Of a stretch of DNA of 64,000 nt, positions 8,049 through 17,434 are shown one piece after another. The notes under the pieces were generated by a model. That model worked only from the letters and a program-made list of their open reading frames with translations. It did no database searches and was not told where the DNA came from. Numbering within the stretch: the first letter of the stretch is position 1; the number at the start of each line of letters is the position of its first letter. The DNA is from Thermoguttaceae bacterium (GTDB taxonomy: Bacteria > Planctomycetota > Planctomycetia > Pirellulales > Thermoguttaceae), in contig JAGBAA010000142.1 of assembly GCA_017939795.1 (NCBI GenBank), positions 1 through 64,000 on the forward strand. The letters are read 5' to 3'. A program made the position numbers and the translations under genes.

Positions 8049-9788
8049 TTAGTCTTCGACGACCGCTTCCATTTCGAGCGTTTTGCTCTGGAGACCGACG
8101 GACGCGAGGACGAAGTAGAGCACGAAGCCAACCACGAACGCGAGCAGCGGCGGGCACGGCATCGCGACCTGCGGCAGCGCGGGGCAAAGTCCCTGGAAGA
8201 ACGGATAGGCACCCACGAAGAAACCAAAGAACCAGGAGATCCACCCAGCCGGGTTGAAGCCCGCACGCGGACCGTTCCATTTGCAGCCGGAGAGGAAGTA
8301 ATCCGCAGCGATCGCGCCGCAGATCGGACCAAAGGAAGCACCGATCGTACCGAAGACTGCCGCACAGTCGCCAGCGACCTGGGTCAGGATCAGAATGACT
8401 GCTGCCAGCGTACCGAGACCGCAGGAGATGAACGGATTCACTTTCGGCAGAGTCGTCTTGAAGCTGTTCGCCGCGATCATCGAGGAGAAACACGCAGCCG
8501 GGAAAGCCGCGACGGCAAGCAGGAAGTTGAAGACGTTCCCCATCTGGTCGCCCATGATGGCGTTCATCAGAGAAGTGGTTTCTTTCACCGGAGCATCATA
8601 TCCAATGATTCCGGAACCATACGCACCAGCGTAAATAGCCAGAGCCATCGTGCCGGAGAAAACCGTCGCGGCAAAAACGCCGACCAGACCGCCCCAGCGA
8701 ACGTCTTTCGCGTCGCGGCTCGCCGTACCCATGTCGCATCCGGCAGCACCGGCAGTCGCGAAGAAACCAAGAACGTACGCGCCCATCAGGTTAAAGATGG
8801 CGAGCGTGGTGAGCGGCACAGCCGGAGCGGCAGGAGCTTCCACGGCAGCAGCTTCCGAAGTGGCTTCCGGAGCAGTTTCTGCGGCGACAGCTTCCGCAGC
8901 GGGTTCGACCGGAGCAGCTTCTGCGGCGACAGCTTCCGCAGCGGGTTCGACCGGAGCAGCTTCTGCGGCAACAGCTTCCGCAGCGGGTTCAGCCGGAACA
9001 GCTTCTGCGGCAACAGCTTCCGCAGCGGGTTCAGCCGGAACTGCTTCTGCGGCAACAGCTTCCGCAGGCGCGGCTTCATCGGCAGTGGCTTCCGAAGCGA
9101 TCGGAGCAGTTTCCGCCGGAGCTTCCACGGCAGCCGGTTCAGCGACGGCGGCCGTACCAATTTTGGAAGCATCAAAATCGCCAAGTCCGCCGGCAGTTTT
9201 GGCGAACATGACGAGCAGGACGGTCAGCGGGATGAGCGGGAAGAAGGTCGCGATCTTAGCGACGTACTTGATCCCCTTCAACCCGACAAACGCAGCGACG
9301 ACTGCCCACGTGATCGAGATACCGAAGAACATCGCGGGGTAGTTCGCGACGACCTGATCTGCAGTCGCGGCGCAGCCTTTGATCGGCGCGGTGAGGAGGA
9401 TGCCGGCCCACCAGCTGTTCACGGCAAGCCATCCAAACTGAAGGACGCCCATGAGGAAACCAGGCATCAGGAACCCGCCGTTCACGCCGTAGGTGCTCGT
9501 CCCCACGATGTAGAGCGGATGACCGGTCTGCATTCCGAGTTTGCCCGGAATGAGATAGAATAGAAGATGGCAGAGAAGTGCAGCGAGGATCAGCGCAATG
9601 ATCGCAGTTCCAAGTCCGCAGGAAAGCAGACCAGCTGCAGCACCGCCGCCGGACATCGGGATCGCATTCCAGAAACCGACCCAGAGCATGACGCCCGCGA
9701 GCGTCTGCGCAGTGTTCGTCCACCACGGGGCACGATTGGAAAGCGGATTGGGTTTCGCCATCGCGACATAATCGGGAAGATTGGCCAT
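8049..9788 (-). CDS. NCS1-family cytosine/purine-type permease with an Ala/Pro/Glu insertion
   Basis: 579 residues. The ATG at 9788 has AAGGA upstream. The transmembrane pattern and motifs (GVNGGFLMPGFLMGVLQFGWLAV, AGAAGCDMGTASRDAK, GASFGPICGAIAADYFLSG) fit NCS1 transporters such as CodB, which take up nucleobases or related compounds with a cation. Between the helix ending VLLVMFAKTAGG and the helix beginning LTTLAIFNLMGAYV, about 115 residues of Ala/Pro/Glu sequence are inserted. By comparison with CodB this is the TM5-TM6 loop, predicted periplasmic. The family is normally about 420-480 residues long, and the insertion explains the difference. The gene is monocistronic, with its own promoter and terminator. 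The substrate cannot be stated. Confidence 0.8.
   Translation of the reverse strand: MANLPDYVAMAKPNPLSNRAPWWTNTAQTLAGVMLWVGFWNAIPMSGGGAAAGLLSCGLGTAIIALILAALLCHLLFYLIPGKLGMQTGHPLYIVGTSTYGVNGGFLMPGFLMGVLQFGWLAVNSWWAGILLTAPIKGCAATADQVVANYPAMFFGISITWAVVAAFVGLKGIKYVAKIATFFPLIPLTVLLVMFAKTAGGLGDFDASKIGTAAVAEPAAVEAPAETAPIASEATADEAAPAEAVAAEAVPAEPAAEAVAAEAVPAEPAAEAVAAEAAPVEPAAEAVAAEAAPVEPAAEAVAAETAPEATSEAAAVEAPAAPAVPLTTLAIFNLMGAYVLGFFATAGAAGCDMGTASRDAKDVRWGGLVGVFAATVFSGTMALAIYAGAYGSGIIGYDAPVKETTSLMNAIMGDQMGNVFNFLLAVAAFPAACFSSMIAANSFKTTLPKVNPFISCGLGTLAAVILILTQVAGDCAAVFGTIGASFGPICGAIAADYFLSGCKWNGPRAGFNPAGWISWFFGFFVGAYPFFQGLCPALPQVAMPCPPLLAFVVGFVLYFVLASVGLQSKTLEMEAVVED
8850..9070 (-). repeat. 42-bp tandem repeat inside the permease gene
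   Basis: The 14-residue unit EAVAAEAVPAEPAA is repeated four times with a fifth diverged unit, in two sub-types (VPAEP and APVEP). The DNA copies are nearly identical. The array is in frame and lies in one predicted periplasmic loop. Confidence 0.85.
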
Positions 9789-9863
9789 AGGTAAATCCTT
9801 GAAAAAATGAAATTTTGAAATCAAATCGGAAAAAACCAAAAACGGAATTCCACACTACGGCCA

Positions 9864-9891
9864 ATTATATTCCGGTTTCGTGATTTCGCAA
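9864..9891 (-). promoter_or_regulatory. Promoter of the NCS1 permease gene
   Basis: On the minus strand TTGCGA, 16 bp, then a perfect TATAAT, with a leader of about 70 bases. Confidence 0.65.
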
Positions 9892-10140
9892 GAAAAAACC
9901 GCTTGAAATTTCAGACTTTTTCCAAAAAAATCGCAAAAAGTCGCGTTTTTTGGCCAAAATTATGAATAGTTCAGCAATTGTGCCCCCATTGGAATCGTAC
10001 TTTCTGCCACGGCAAACATAGAGGAATCTTCATGCGCACAGAACGGATGCCCAAACACGCAAAAAAACAAATGCACCGGAAAATACAAAAATCGAATGCA
10101 CCGTCTTTTCCAGTTCAGCCGCTTTGAGGCCCTGAGATCT
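9892..10140. other. Intergenic region with no gene seen
   Basis: About 250 AT-rich bases between the permease promoter and the end of flhA. I see no supported reading frame, repeat or RNA gene in it. Confidence 0.5.
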
Positions 10141-12279
10141 CTAATCCGAAAGACCACTCTCCGGCATCCGCAGCATTTCGACCTGCTCAAGCCGCATCGT
10201 TCGCGGAACTTCCGCATACGAAAGTACCGCAACGGCCGGCTCGATCCCCAACGTCAGTTCCCGAACGCCAGCCCGTACCGTCGGCGAGACGAGCAGAACG
10301 GCCGGGATCCCAAGCATCTGCAGCCGCTGGGCCTGAAACTCCGTCTGCTTCACGAACATTTCCTGCGCCGCCGGGCTAAGAAAGACAGAAACACCATCCT
10401 CAGTAAACTCCAGCCCTTCGCCAAGTTTCGCTTCCAGCTCAGGTTCCAGCGTCAGCACATGAAGCACGCCGTCCGCGTCGACATATCGGGAAACGATCAG
10501 ACGCCCCTGCGCAGCACGAACTGCTTCCGTCAGCTCGACAGGCTGGTGCGTTCGCGAGACTGCACGTCCCAGAGTTTCGAGGATCTGCCCGAGATTGCGG
10601 ATCGGCACACGTTCCGCCAAAAGACGCTGAAGGACCGTCTGGATCTCCTGCACGCGGAGCAGCCCAGGCACGACATCCCGCACGGACGCCGGAGAAGATT
10701 TGGCCAGTTCGTCCAACAAAGCCTGCACATCATCAAGAGTCAACAGTTCCGGTGCGAATTCCAGCGCAAGTTCCTTCAGATGACGGATCAGCACTTCACC
10801 GGGCCGGAGGATCTCGTAGCCGAGCGAGTCCGCCTCATCCTGAAGTTCTGGCCGGATCCAGACTGCCGGCTGATGATGGACCGGCTCCTTTGTCTGCAAT
10901 CCTTCCACATTCCCCATCGCGTAGATCCCCTCGACCGCAAGAAGTGAATCAAGCCGCAGGACCTGCTCCGCAACAGGACTTCCTGCAATGCGGATCCGGT
11001 ACGCATTTCCGTCCAAGCCGTCTCCCGAAGTCAGGCGGACAGCAGGCATGAGGAAACCAAATTCCCGCGCCAGGACACGCCGAATGTGCTGGATCTCCGT
11101 CAGAAGATCAAACGCTGCCCCGCTCTGCGTCCACGGTACGAGCTCCGCGCCAAGTTCCAGCTCGATCGCTTCCGACTGGATCGCTTCCTCCGTCCGGACT
11201 TCCGCCGCTTTACGGGCTTCGTCATCCGCACGTTTTTCTGCGTCTTCCGCAGCCTGCCGGCGTGCCGACTCCGCGAATTTCTTCGCGTCCGAAAAAAGCA
11301 TGAATGCCAAAATTTCGCAGCCGGCACCCAAAATCAGGAGCGGGAGCTTCGGAAGCGGCGTGAGTGCCAGCAGAAACAGGACTGCACCGGTCAGTGCCAA
11401 AACCACCGGACTTGAAAAGAGCTGACCGGACACATCCTCCGTCAGATCGCGTTCCCGGCTGCTGCGGGTCACCAGAAGTGCCGCACCGACCGCCACGAGA
11501 AACGCAGGTATCTGGCTCACCAGCCCGTCACCGATGGTCAGTTTCGTGTAGACGGCGAGCGTTTCGGCAAACGAGTGGTTTCCTTGAGTCATTCCGATCG
11601 CCAGACCGCCCAAAATGTTGATGAACGTGATCGCCAGCCCCGCAACCGCGTCGCCGCGAACGAATTTGCTCGCACCGTCCATCGCACCGTAAAAGTCGAC
11701 CTCGTCCCCAAGTGCCATTCTGCGCCGTTTCGCTTCTTCCTGCGAGATCGCACCGGACTGAAGCTCCGCGTCGATCGCCATTTGCTTTCCCGGAAGCGCA
11801 TCCAGCGTGAATCGCGCACTCACCTCGCTGATCCTGCCTGCGCCTTTCGTCACGACGATGAACTGGATGATGAGCACGATCAGAAACAGGATCGCGCCGA
11901 CGACCAGATTTCCAGCCGTCACGAATTCGCTGAACGCCTGAACGACCAGTCCCGCAGCTTCCGTCCCGGCTTCTTCGGCACGCGAGAGGATCAGACGGGT
12001 CGTCGCGATATTCAGTCCCAGACGCAGCATCACGACAGTCAGAAGAACCGTCGGGAAAACGCTGAGATCCAACGGTTTCTGCACGAATATCGTCATGAGC
12101 AGAAGCAGAACGGAAAACGCGAGATTCAGCGAAAGCAGAAGGTCCATCACCAGCGGCGGCATCGGGACCAAAATGATGGTCAGCGTCAATGCGAGGACCG
12201 CCGGAAGAAGGAAACGCTTCCACCATATACCGCGAACTGCGGAGGAGGCAGACAAATTGGAGGAACGCGACATCGACAT
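10141..12279 (-). CDS. flhA: Flagellar export apparatus protein FlhA
   Basis: 712 residues, the usual size for FlhA, which forms the nonameric gate of the flagellar type III export machine in the inner membrane. The ATG at 12279 has AGGA six bases upstream; the reading frame extends further but without a better start. About eight membrane helices lie in the first 320 residues. The family signature VFPTVLLTVVMLRLGLNIA followed by TTRLIL is present, as is the loop motif ALPGKQMAIDAELQSG. The cytoplasmic export domain with the PELLTLDDVQALLDEL region follows. No other flagellar gene is in the window, so flhA is separated from its usual neighbours flhB and fliR. It faces the yjbQ-family gene divergently. 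Confidence 0.95.
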   Translation of the reverse strand: MSMSRSSNLSASSAVRGIWWKRFLLPAVLALTLTIILVPMPPLVMDLLLSLNLAFSVLLLLMTIFVQKPLDLSVFPTVLLTVVMLRLGLNIATTRLILSRAEEAGTEAAGLVVQAFSEFVTAGNLVVGAILFLIVLIIQFIVVTKGAGRISEVSARFTLDALPGKQMAIDAELQSGAISQEEAKRRRMALGDEVDFYGAMDGASKFVRGDAVAGLAITFINILGGLAIGMTQGNHSFAETLAVYTKLTIGDGLVSQIPAFLVAVGAALLVTRSSRERDLTEDVSGQLFSSPVVLALTGAVLFLLALTPLPKLPLLILGAGCEILAFMLFSDAKKFAESARRQAAEDAEKRADDEARKAAEVRTEEAIQSEAIELELGAELVPWTQSGAAFDLLTEIQHIRRVLAREFGFLMPAVRLTSGDGLDGNAYRIRIAGSPVAEQVLRLDSLLAVEGIYAMGNVEGLQTKEPVHHQPAVWIRPELQDEADSLGYEILRPGEVLIRHLKELALEFAPELLTLDDVQALLDELAKSSPASVRDVVPGLLRVQEIQTVLQRLLAERVPIRNLGQILETLGRAVSRTHQPVELTEAVRAAQGRLIVSRYVDADGVLHVLTLEPELEAKLGEGLEFTEDGVSVFLSPAAQEMFVKQTEFQAQRLQMLGIPAVLLVSPTVRAGVRELTLGIEPAVAVLSYAEVPRTMRLEQVEMLRMPESGLSD

Positions 12280-12460
12280 AAAAATCCTGCGAATGATCTG
12301 ATCCAGGATCCGTCCTGGAAAAAAAACGGATCCGTCCCCAAAAAGACTCAAACAAAAAAACGTACTTTCATTCTATCCGAAATCCGCCGCCGCGTCCAGA
12401 GCAATTTAGGCGTAAACCATCCTCCCGGTCATCCAAAATCCAAAATTTCCCCAAATTTGC

Positions 12461-12488
12461 TTGACTTTTTGTCAAATCGGCACATAAT
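12461..12488 (+). promoter_or_regulatory. Promoter of the YjbQ-family gene
   Basis: TTGACT, 16 bp, CATAAT. The start codon is about 150 bases further on, so the leader is long. The leader contains a 14-base direct repeat (CATGGTGTCTGCGT twice, 12532-12560). Confidence 0.5.
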
Positions 12489-12642
12489 GAAAGACTTAAG
12501 AGAATGAAAATGAGAGATTTCAGTGCGTCCGCATGGTGTCTGCGTCATGGTGTCTGCGTCATGCAGAACCTGCGTCCTTCACGCTGGATCTCCCGCAGAG
12601 AACAAACTTCAGCCCCCAACCGGGAACACCCGACCTCAAATC

Positions 12643-13074
12643 ATGAAATTTTACCAAAAGATCTTTCGTCTCCCTTCCTTTCCGCAGGGAAACCACATCA
12701 TCACGGACCGCGTACTCGCAGAGATCCCGGAAATACGCCGGATCCGGATCGGAATGCTTCAGGTCTTCATCCAGCACACGTCCGCCTCTCTGACGATCAA
12801 CGAAAATGCCGACCCGGACGTTCCACGTGACCTGGCGAGACTCCAGGACCACTGGGCACCTGAAAATTTCCCGTACGCACACACGATGGAAGGCCGGGAC
12901 GACATGCCGGCACACGGAAAGGCTTCACTCATGGGCGCGAGTCTTCAGATCCCGGTCGGAAACGGACGTCTGCAGATGGGGATCTGGCAGGGGATCTACC
13001 TTTGCGAGCATCGTCTGCACGCGGAAGGCCGAAAACTCGTCCTGACGCTCTGGGGAACAGAAGAGACGGAATAG
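12643..13074 (+). CDS. YjbQ/UPF0047 family protein (secondary thiamine-phosphate synthase type)
   Basis: 143 residues, typical for the family. The family signatures are present: QHTSASLTINENADPDVPRD, DDMPAHGKASLMGASLQIPV and WQGIYLCEHR, including the conserved His and Glu residues that form the metal/phosphate site. Members can weakly replace thiamine-phosphate synthase, but their main role is not settled. The longer reading frame from 12523 was rejected because the family begins at the KFYQKIF segment. The gene is divergent from flhA and convergent with galT. Confidence 0.85.
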   Translation: MKFYQKIFRLPSFPQGNHIITDRVLAEIPEIRRIRIGMLQVFIQHTSASLTINENADPDVPRDLARLQDHWAPENFPYAHTMEGRDDMPAHGKASLMGASLQIPVGNGRLQMGIWQGIYLCEHRLHAEGRKLVLTLWGTEETE

Positions 13075-13110
13075 ATTCGAAAAATGCCCGTCCGTCAGGC
13101 GTTCCCTTCG

Positions 13111-13139
13111 AAAAAAGCCTCCCCAAAAATGAGGAGGCT
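13111..13139 (-). terminator. Intrinsic terminator of galT
   Basis: On the minus strand AGCCTCC and GGAGGCT form a stem with a 10-base loop, followed by six T residues, 30 bases after the stop codon. Confidence 0.8.
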
Positions 13140-13169
13140 CTTCCCAATGGATCCTTTTCAGAATTCGCT

Positions 13170-14210
13170 CTATTTGAGTGCACGGAGACGTTCCGCAGCC
13201 TGTTCAGCCGTGATGTCGCGCTGCGGTTCACCGAGCATCTCGTAGCCGACCATGAATTTCTTCACCGTCGCGCTGCGAAGAAGCGGCGGATAAAAATGCG
13301 CATGAAGCGTCCAGTGTGCCGTTTCCTGCACCTCGCCAAGCGGCCCCGGTGCACCGTGCCAGCCCATCGAGTATGGAAATGACGTCTCAAAGAGCCGGTC
13401 GTAGATCCCGAGAAATTCCTTCAGGATCGCGGCAAGCGAATCTCTCTGCGGATCCGTCAGATCCAGAATGCGCTGCGCATTGAACTTCGGGAGCAGGATC
13501 GTCTCAAACGGCCACACCGCCCAGAAGGGGACCAGGACAGCCCAGTCGGCATTTTCCGTCACGATGCGCTCCTGAAGCTCCAGCTCCTTTTCCAGGTAGA
13601 CCGACAGAAGCGGACGACCGTACTGCTCGAAAAATGCACGCTGATTCCGATCTTCTGCAGCCGGTTCATTCGGCAGGGAGGACGACGCCCAGATCTGCCC
13701 GTGCGGATGCGGATTCGAACACCCCATCGTCGCCCCTTTATTCTCGAAGACCTGGACCCAGCGGTACTTCTGAAGCAGTTCCTGTGTCTGCTCAGTCCAA
13801 ACATCCACAACGTGCCGGATCTCCGAAACTTCCATCTGCGGAAGCGTCAGGTCATGACGAGGCGAAAAACAGATGACGCGGCACTCACCGCGCACGCTCT
13901 CACTGCGGAAAAGCGGCGTTTCGGACGCACTCTTCACCGTATCGTCCGTCTCTTTCAAAAGTGCCGAGAAGTCGTTCTGGAAAACGAACGTCGATTCGTA
14001 TTTCGGGTTTTCTGCCCCCTCCGCCCGCGTGTTTCCCGGACAAAGATAGCATTTCGGATCGTATTCCGGCCGGTCATTCGGTGCCGGACTTTCCTTCTGG
14101 CCAAGCCACGGACGCTTACCGCGGTGCGGGGAGACCAAAACCCATTCGCCGCGAAGCGGATTAAATCGGCGATGCGGTTCATTTCGGTGTTCTTCAGGTA
14201 AAATATTCAT
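13170..14210 (-). CDS. galT: Galactose-1-phosphate uridylyltransferase
   Basis: 346 residues, matching bacterial GalT. It moves UMP between UDP-glucose and galactose-1-phosphate in the Leloir pathway. The active-site HPH is at residues 168-170 (NPHPHGQIW), where His168 is the uridylylated residue. The zinc-type Cys pair CYLC is at 54-57 and [10 protein letters not shown] precedes the HPH. The N-terminal [16 protein letters not shown] is typical. No galK or galE is adjacent. The gene is monocistronic with its own promoter and terminator. Confidence 0.95.
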   Translation of the reverse strand: MNILPEEHRNEPHRRFNPLRGEWVLVSPHRGKRPWLGQKESPAPNDRPEYDPKCYLCPGNTRAEGAENPKYESTFVFQNDFSALLKETDDTVKSASETPLFRSESVRGECRVICFSPRHDLTLPQMEVSEIRHVVDVWTEQTQELLQKYRWVQVFENKGATMGCSNPHPHGQIWASSSLPNEPAAEDRNQRAFFEQYGRPLLSVYLEKELELQERIVTENADWAVLVPFWAVWPFETILLPKFNAQRILDLTDPQRDSLAAILKEFLGIYDRLFETSFPYSMGWHGAPGPLGEVQETAHWTLHAHFYPPLLRSATVKKFMVGYEMLGEPQRDITAEQAAERLRALK

Positions 14211-14257
14211 GAGATCCTCCGGATAGACAGGAACGTGGAAAAACGGATTCTCCGTAC

Positions 14258-14285
14258 ATTGTACTCATCCTGAAAAAAATTTCAA
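14258..14285 (-). promoter_or_regulatory. Promoter of galT
   Basis: On the minus strand TTGAAA, 16 bp, TACAAT, about 50 bases before the start codon. It overlaps the 3' end of the upstream protease gene. Confidence 0.65.
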
Positions 14286-16015
14286 GACCCCCACTCCCCT
14301 TCCGCAAAAATTCGGTCCAATATTTCAGCAGAAAATTCCGCACGCACAGGAATTTCTACACTCCCGTTCTCCTCCACCTCTTCGGCAGTGGGCACGGAAC
14401 CGAAAAAAAGTTTTTCGTTCACGGCCAAAGATGCACTCTCCATCATTCCGAGACAGCTCCCTCCAGACGCTCTTCCGGTCTCTCCTTCGCTCCGTCTTTC
14501 CGTCGTTTCAAAAATCGGTACGGCACAGGATCCCGTTCCGCGGCACTCGCGTCCGTAGTGCTTCGCAAACGCGATCAGGTCCTGGATATTCACGTCGGCG
14601 TCTCCATTGAAATCTGCACGCTGCGCCTTTTCATTCCCTGCCGTTTCTTTTCCATACTGATGCGCGAAAAGGATCAGATCGCGGATCGCAGTCTTCCCGT
14701 CTCCGTTCAGGTCAAATCGGCAAACAGTCTCCGCGTTTTCCCCGGAACCGTTTCCTTCTCCGTCCGTTCCATCATCAGAAAACCTGCTCATCGGCGCAAG
14801 TTTGACGTACGTTTCAACAAACGGCAGACGGGAGCCAGAGGAGGCCGGATAGTCCGTCAGAAAAACGGGATAGCCATTCACCATTTCCGCCTGATCTTCA
14901 TCCCAGCCCAGCCCAACCAAATGAAGCTCATTCGGGCTTTCTTCCGCAATTTCCTGTCTGGAATCATCGGAATCCGAAATCAGAAGACCGACGTAGTGTT
15001 CCGGAGAATCCGTCCCGAAGGCCGCATCGTAAAGAAATCCCCAACAGGTCGCAGAATGCCCGTCGTCGCGCACATATCCGGCCTGCGCAAGATACCATCC
15101 CATCGAAAGTCCGATCCCGTATCCGCCCCGCAGAGCATTCGTCAGTTCCTCCAGATCGGAAGTATCCCGCAAGAAATCATACGAAAAAACATCTCGGCAG
15201 GCCTCGGCACTCTCCAAAGCCGCGTGGTCCGCGTGAAATCCTCCGGATCCTTCAACTTCCAGCTGACTCCAAAGTGCGTTCCCCTGAACCGGATACGCAC
15301 CGGTCAAAAACCAGTCCAGACCATAGAAGATGTGCCCGGCCGAGTTTTGGAAATTCTCGCAGAAAACATCAAAAATGGCGTCCTCATTCGAAAAAAGTCT
15401 TTCGCCGGTCCCCGAATCCCCAAGAGAGCTTCCCCAGCCGGTAAACTCAAGAAGATTTGCGCATACCGCCGCCCAGCACATCGCGGAATCATCAGAATTT
15501 CCGCGTTCTTTCTCAGCATCCGGGAAATTTCCGGAAAAATCGTCCAAAAAGCATTGAGATGCTGAAAAGGCGGTTTCTTCACCCTCAGTTCCGAAATCAG
15601 GAGTCTGTCCGCTGCGGCAGGGCACCTCGATCGCTGCCTCGATCGCCGCGACGTCCGCCCACCGCAGGCCCGTCAAAAAAACAAACTGCGATGAACTCCC
15701 CGGAAGAAGAAACTCGACCGAGAAAAAACCGTCCGCAAGCGGAATAACGCCCAAAGAAGAGCCGCCTGCCATTTCTCCAACGGGATCACCTGCCGGATCC
15801 GTGTCGGAAACTGGATCCTCCTCTGAAGCCGCTCCGGAAGCTGACTCCAGAAACTCCGCACCAGCGGCACGCACCGTCAGTTCCGGCAATGCCTCCGCTC
15901 GCCAATTCCAAATTTCTGCGGACTCTCGCTCTGCCGACGCACACGGTCCCAAAATCGGGAGTGCACTGAGGAGAGTACGTACTTCCAGGATCTCAAATCC
16001 GATCTGCCGCTTCAT
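14282..16015 (-). CDS. Secreted IdeS-like cysteine protease with LEPR-XLL motif and dockerin repeats
   Basis: 577 residues. Residues 10-18 read LEVRTLLSA, close to the planctomycete LEPR-XLL N-terminal motif of surface or secreted proteins. Residues 172-400 resemble IdeS/Mac-type (C66) cysteine proteases: DDSAMCWAAVCANLLEFTGW gives Cys180, GHSATCWG gives His320, and LISDSDDS near 348-351 would supply the Asp. Residues 432-490 are two dockerin type I-like calcium repeats (DLNGDGKTAIRDLILFA and DFNGDADVNIQDLIAFA). A Ser/Glu-rich tail follows. The ATG overlaps the stop of the upstream gene (ATGA), so translation is probably coupled. Substrate unknown. The assignment rests on motifs and spacing, not on a search. 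Confidence 0.7.
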   Translation of the reverse strand: MKRQIGFEILEVRTLLSALPILGPCASAERESAEIWNWRAEALPELTVRAAGAEFLESASGAASEEDPVSDTDPAGDPVGEMAGGSSLGVIPLADGFFSVEFLLPGSSSQFVFLTGLRWADVAAIEAAIEVPCRSGQTPDFGTEGEETAFSASQCFLDDFSGNFPDAEKERGNSDDSAMCWAAVCANLLEFTGWGSSLGDSGTGERLFSNEDAIFDVFCENFQNSAGHIFYGLDWFLTGAYPVQGNALWSQLEVEGSGGFHADHAALESAEACRDVFSYDFLRDTSDLEELTNALRGGYGIGLSMGWYLAQAGYVRDDGHSATCWGFLYDAAFGTDSPEHYVGLLISDSDDSRQEIAEESPNELHLVGLGWDEDQAEMVNGYPVFLTDYPASSGSRLPFVETYVKLAPMSRFSDDGTDGEGNGSGENAETVCRFDLNGDGKTAIRDLILFAHQYGKETAGNEKAQRADFNGDADVNIQDLIAFAKHYGRECRGTGSCAVPIFETTERRSEGETGRASGGSCLGMMESASLAVNEKLFFGSVPTAEEVEENGSVEIPVRAEFSAEILDRIFAEGEWGS

Positions 16016-17400
16016 GAAAGAGCCGCCTTCTCTTTTTTCTGTTCACGTTCTTTTGCCCGCAAATTCCAGTACGCGGAGATCAGGTAAAATATCCCGCTCG
16101 TCGCGACCCGGTCCGGCTGAATGCGAAGGATGGCTCGGTTCAGCATTTCACGGCTTTCGGCAGGAAATTCCTTCGTCGGACACATAAGCTGCGTCATGGC
16201 TGCTTCTCCCGTTTCACGCGGACTATACCAAATGCGCCGGATCGGAGTCCCCCACGGGATCCCCCCGCCCTGAATACGCCAGTCCTGAAAAAGGAACGTC
16301 ATGTCCAGATCTTTCGAGTATGCATCCGCATTCTGCATCCGGGCCGCCGCCAGCTCGAAACCGCGTTCCAACCCCAGGATCAGCTTCGCCTTCACGTTTT
16401 CATCCGTTTCCAAATGCCAGAGCAGTTCCAAGGAACTCTGCATCTGAAGCAATGCATACGTCGGAACCCAGCGCAAAAGCGTCTTCTCATCCAGGGCAAG
16501 CGACTGTTCGACGGACTTTTCCGCATACTTCCGGTACTCAGAAAGGTACGTTTCCGCTTTTTTCACCCGCATCGGATCCGCACTTTCCCGGCACGTGTCC
16601 CACGCGGCGGCGTAAATCATCGGAAGACGGGCCGCTTCGTGCGCCAAAACGTTCCACATTCGCGAGATCCCCCGTGTGTCGCGGCTTCCGTCCAAAAGCA
16701 GAGAATCGTAGTCGTTCTCCGGGACCACATTCCGGATCATTCGGTCCGCGATCAAAGAAAGGACCTTGCGGATCGCTTCCTTTTCCGCTTCATTTCCCTC
16801 ACACAGCGGACTGCGATAGTAGTGCCAGAGACCGTGGACCGCGTGCGTGTACTGGTCGCGCGAACTGTTTGGGTAGACGGATTTTCCATCTGCCGGAAGG
16901 ACCGCTCGAGCAAGAAAACCCGGATCGGAGTGCACCGTCGCCGCCAAATGGATCCCGAGAAACACCTCATGCGCCAGACGCTTCATTTCGGCACGAACGT
17001 CCAGATCGCTTTCGCATTTTGCCCGATCCACGATAGCAGTGAGCCACGCACCGGCGAAAATCATGCCGTCTTCCATCCCGGTACCGTACCCGCACTCATT
17101 CGGAAAGATCCGCCTGACTTCCTCCGGCGTCGGAAGATGCTTCCTGTACTCTCCCGGTGCATAGCTCGTCAGGTAGTCCACGAAAACGTGCGATTCCGGA
17201 GCCCAAAAACGTTCCCAAGAAACTTTCCACATTTTTTCGACCAGTTCATCCGCAGAAACGCCGCGGTTTTCCATCCCGAAAAGAGGCACATTCGCGAACG
17301 GAGATACATTCCCCCAAGGAGCATCTTCTCCCAAGGCAAACAGACCGGAAAATGTACTGCAGGCAGTCAGAAACACAAAATTACGGCGGGACAGATCCAT
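16012..17400 (-). CDS. Tat-type secreted protein of unknown function, possibly alpha/alpha-toroid
   Basis: 462 residues. The ATG at 17400 follows a strong GGAGG. The N-terminus SRRNFVFLTACSTFSG is a twin-arginine signal. The mature part is rich in Trp and predicted helices (SRDQYTHAVHGLWHYYRSPL, WNVLAHEAARLPMIYAAAWD). This suggests a helical (alpha/alpha) barrel of the type seen in glycan lyases and unsaturated glycosidases, but I do not recognise the family. It is the first gene of a two-gene unit: its stop overlaps the start of the IdeS-like protease by four bases. It begins right after the accC terminator. Confidence 0.75.
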   Translation of the reverse strand: MDLSRRNFVFLTACSTFSGLFALGEDAPWGNVSPFANVPLFGMENRGVSADELVEKMWKVSWERFWAPESHVFVDYLTSYAPGEYRKHLPTPEEVRRIFPNECGYGTGMEDGMIFAGAWLTAIVDRAKCESDLDVRAEMKRLAHEVFLGIHLAATVHSDPGFLARAVLPADGKSVYPNSSRDQYTHAVHGLWHYYRSPLCEGNEAEKEAIRKVLSLIADRMIRNVVPENDYDSLLLDGSRDTRGISRMWNVLAHEAARLPMIYAAAWDTCRESADPMRVKKAETYLSEYRKYAEKSVEQSLALDEKTLLRWVPTYALLQMQSSLELLWHLETDENVKAKLILGLERGFELAAARMQNADAYSKDLDMTFLFQDWRIQGGGIPWGTPIRRIWYSPRETGEAAMTQLMCPTKEFPAESREMLNRAILRIQPDRVATSGIFYLISAYWNLRAKEREQKKEKAALS

Positions 17401-17434
17401 GCGGGCCTCCTTTTTTGACGGTTCTCTGTCTCCC

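Noticed and set aside
9960-10232. A small minus-strand open frame overlapping the end of flhA
   Set aside because: Cys/Arg-rich, overlaps the conserved flhA C-terminus in another frame, and lacks a ribosome binding site.
12523-12642. An N-terminal extension of the YjbQ-family protein
   Set aside because: The extension is Cys/Pro-rich, contains a direct repeat, and the family begins at the internal Met.
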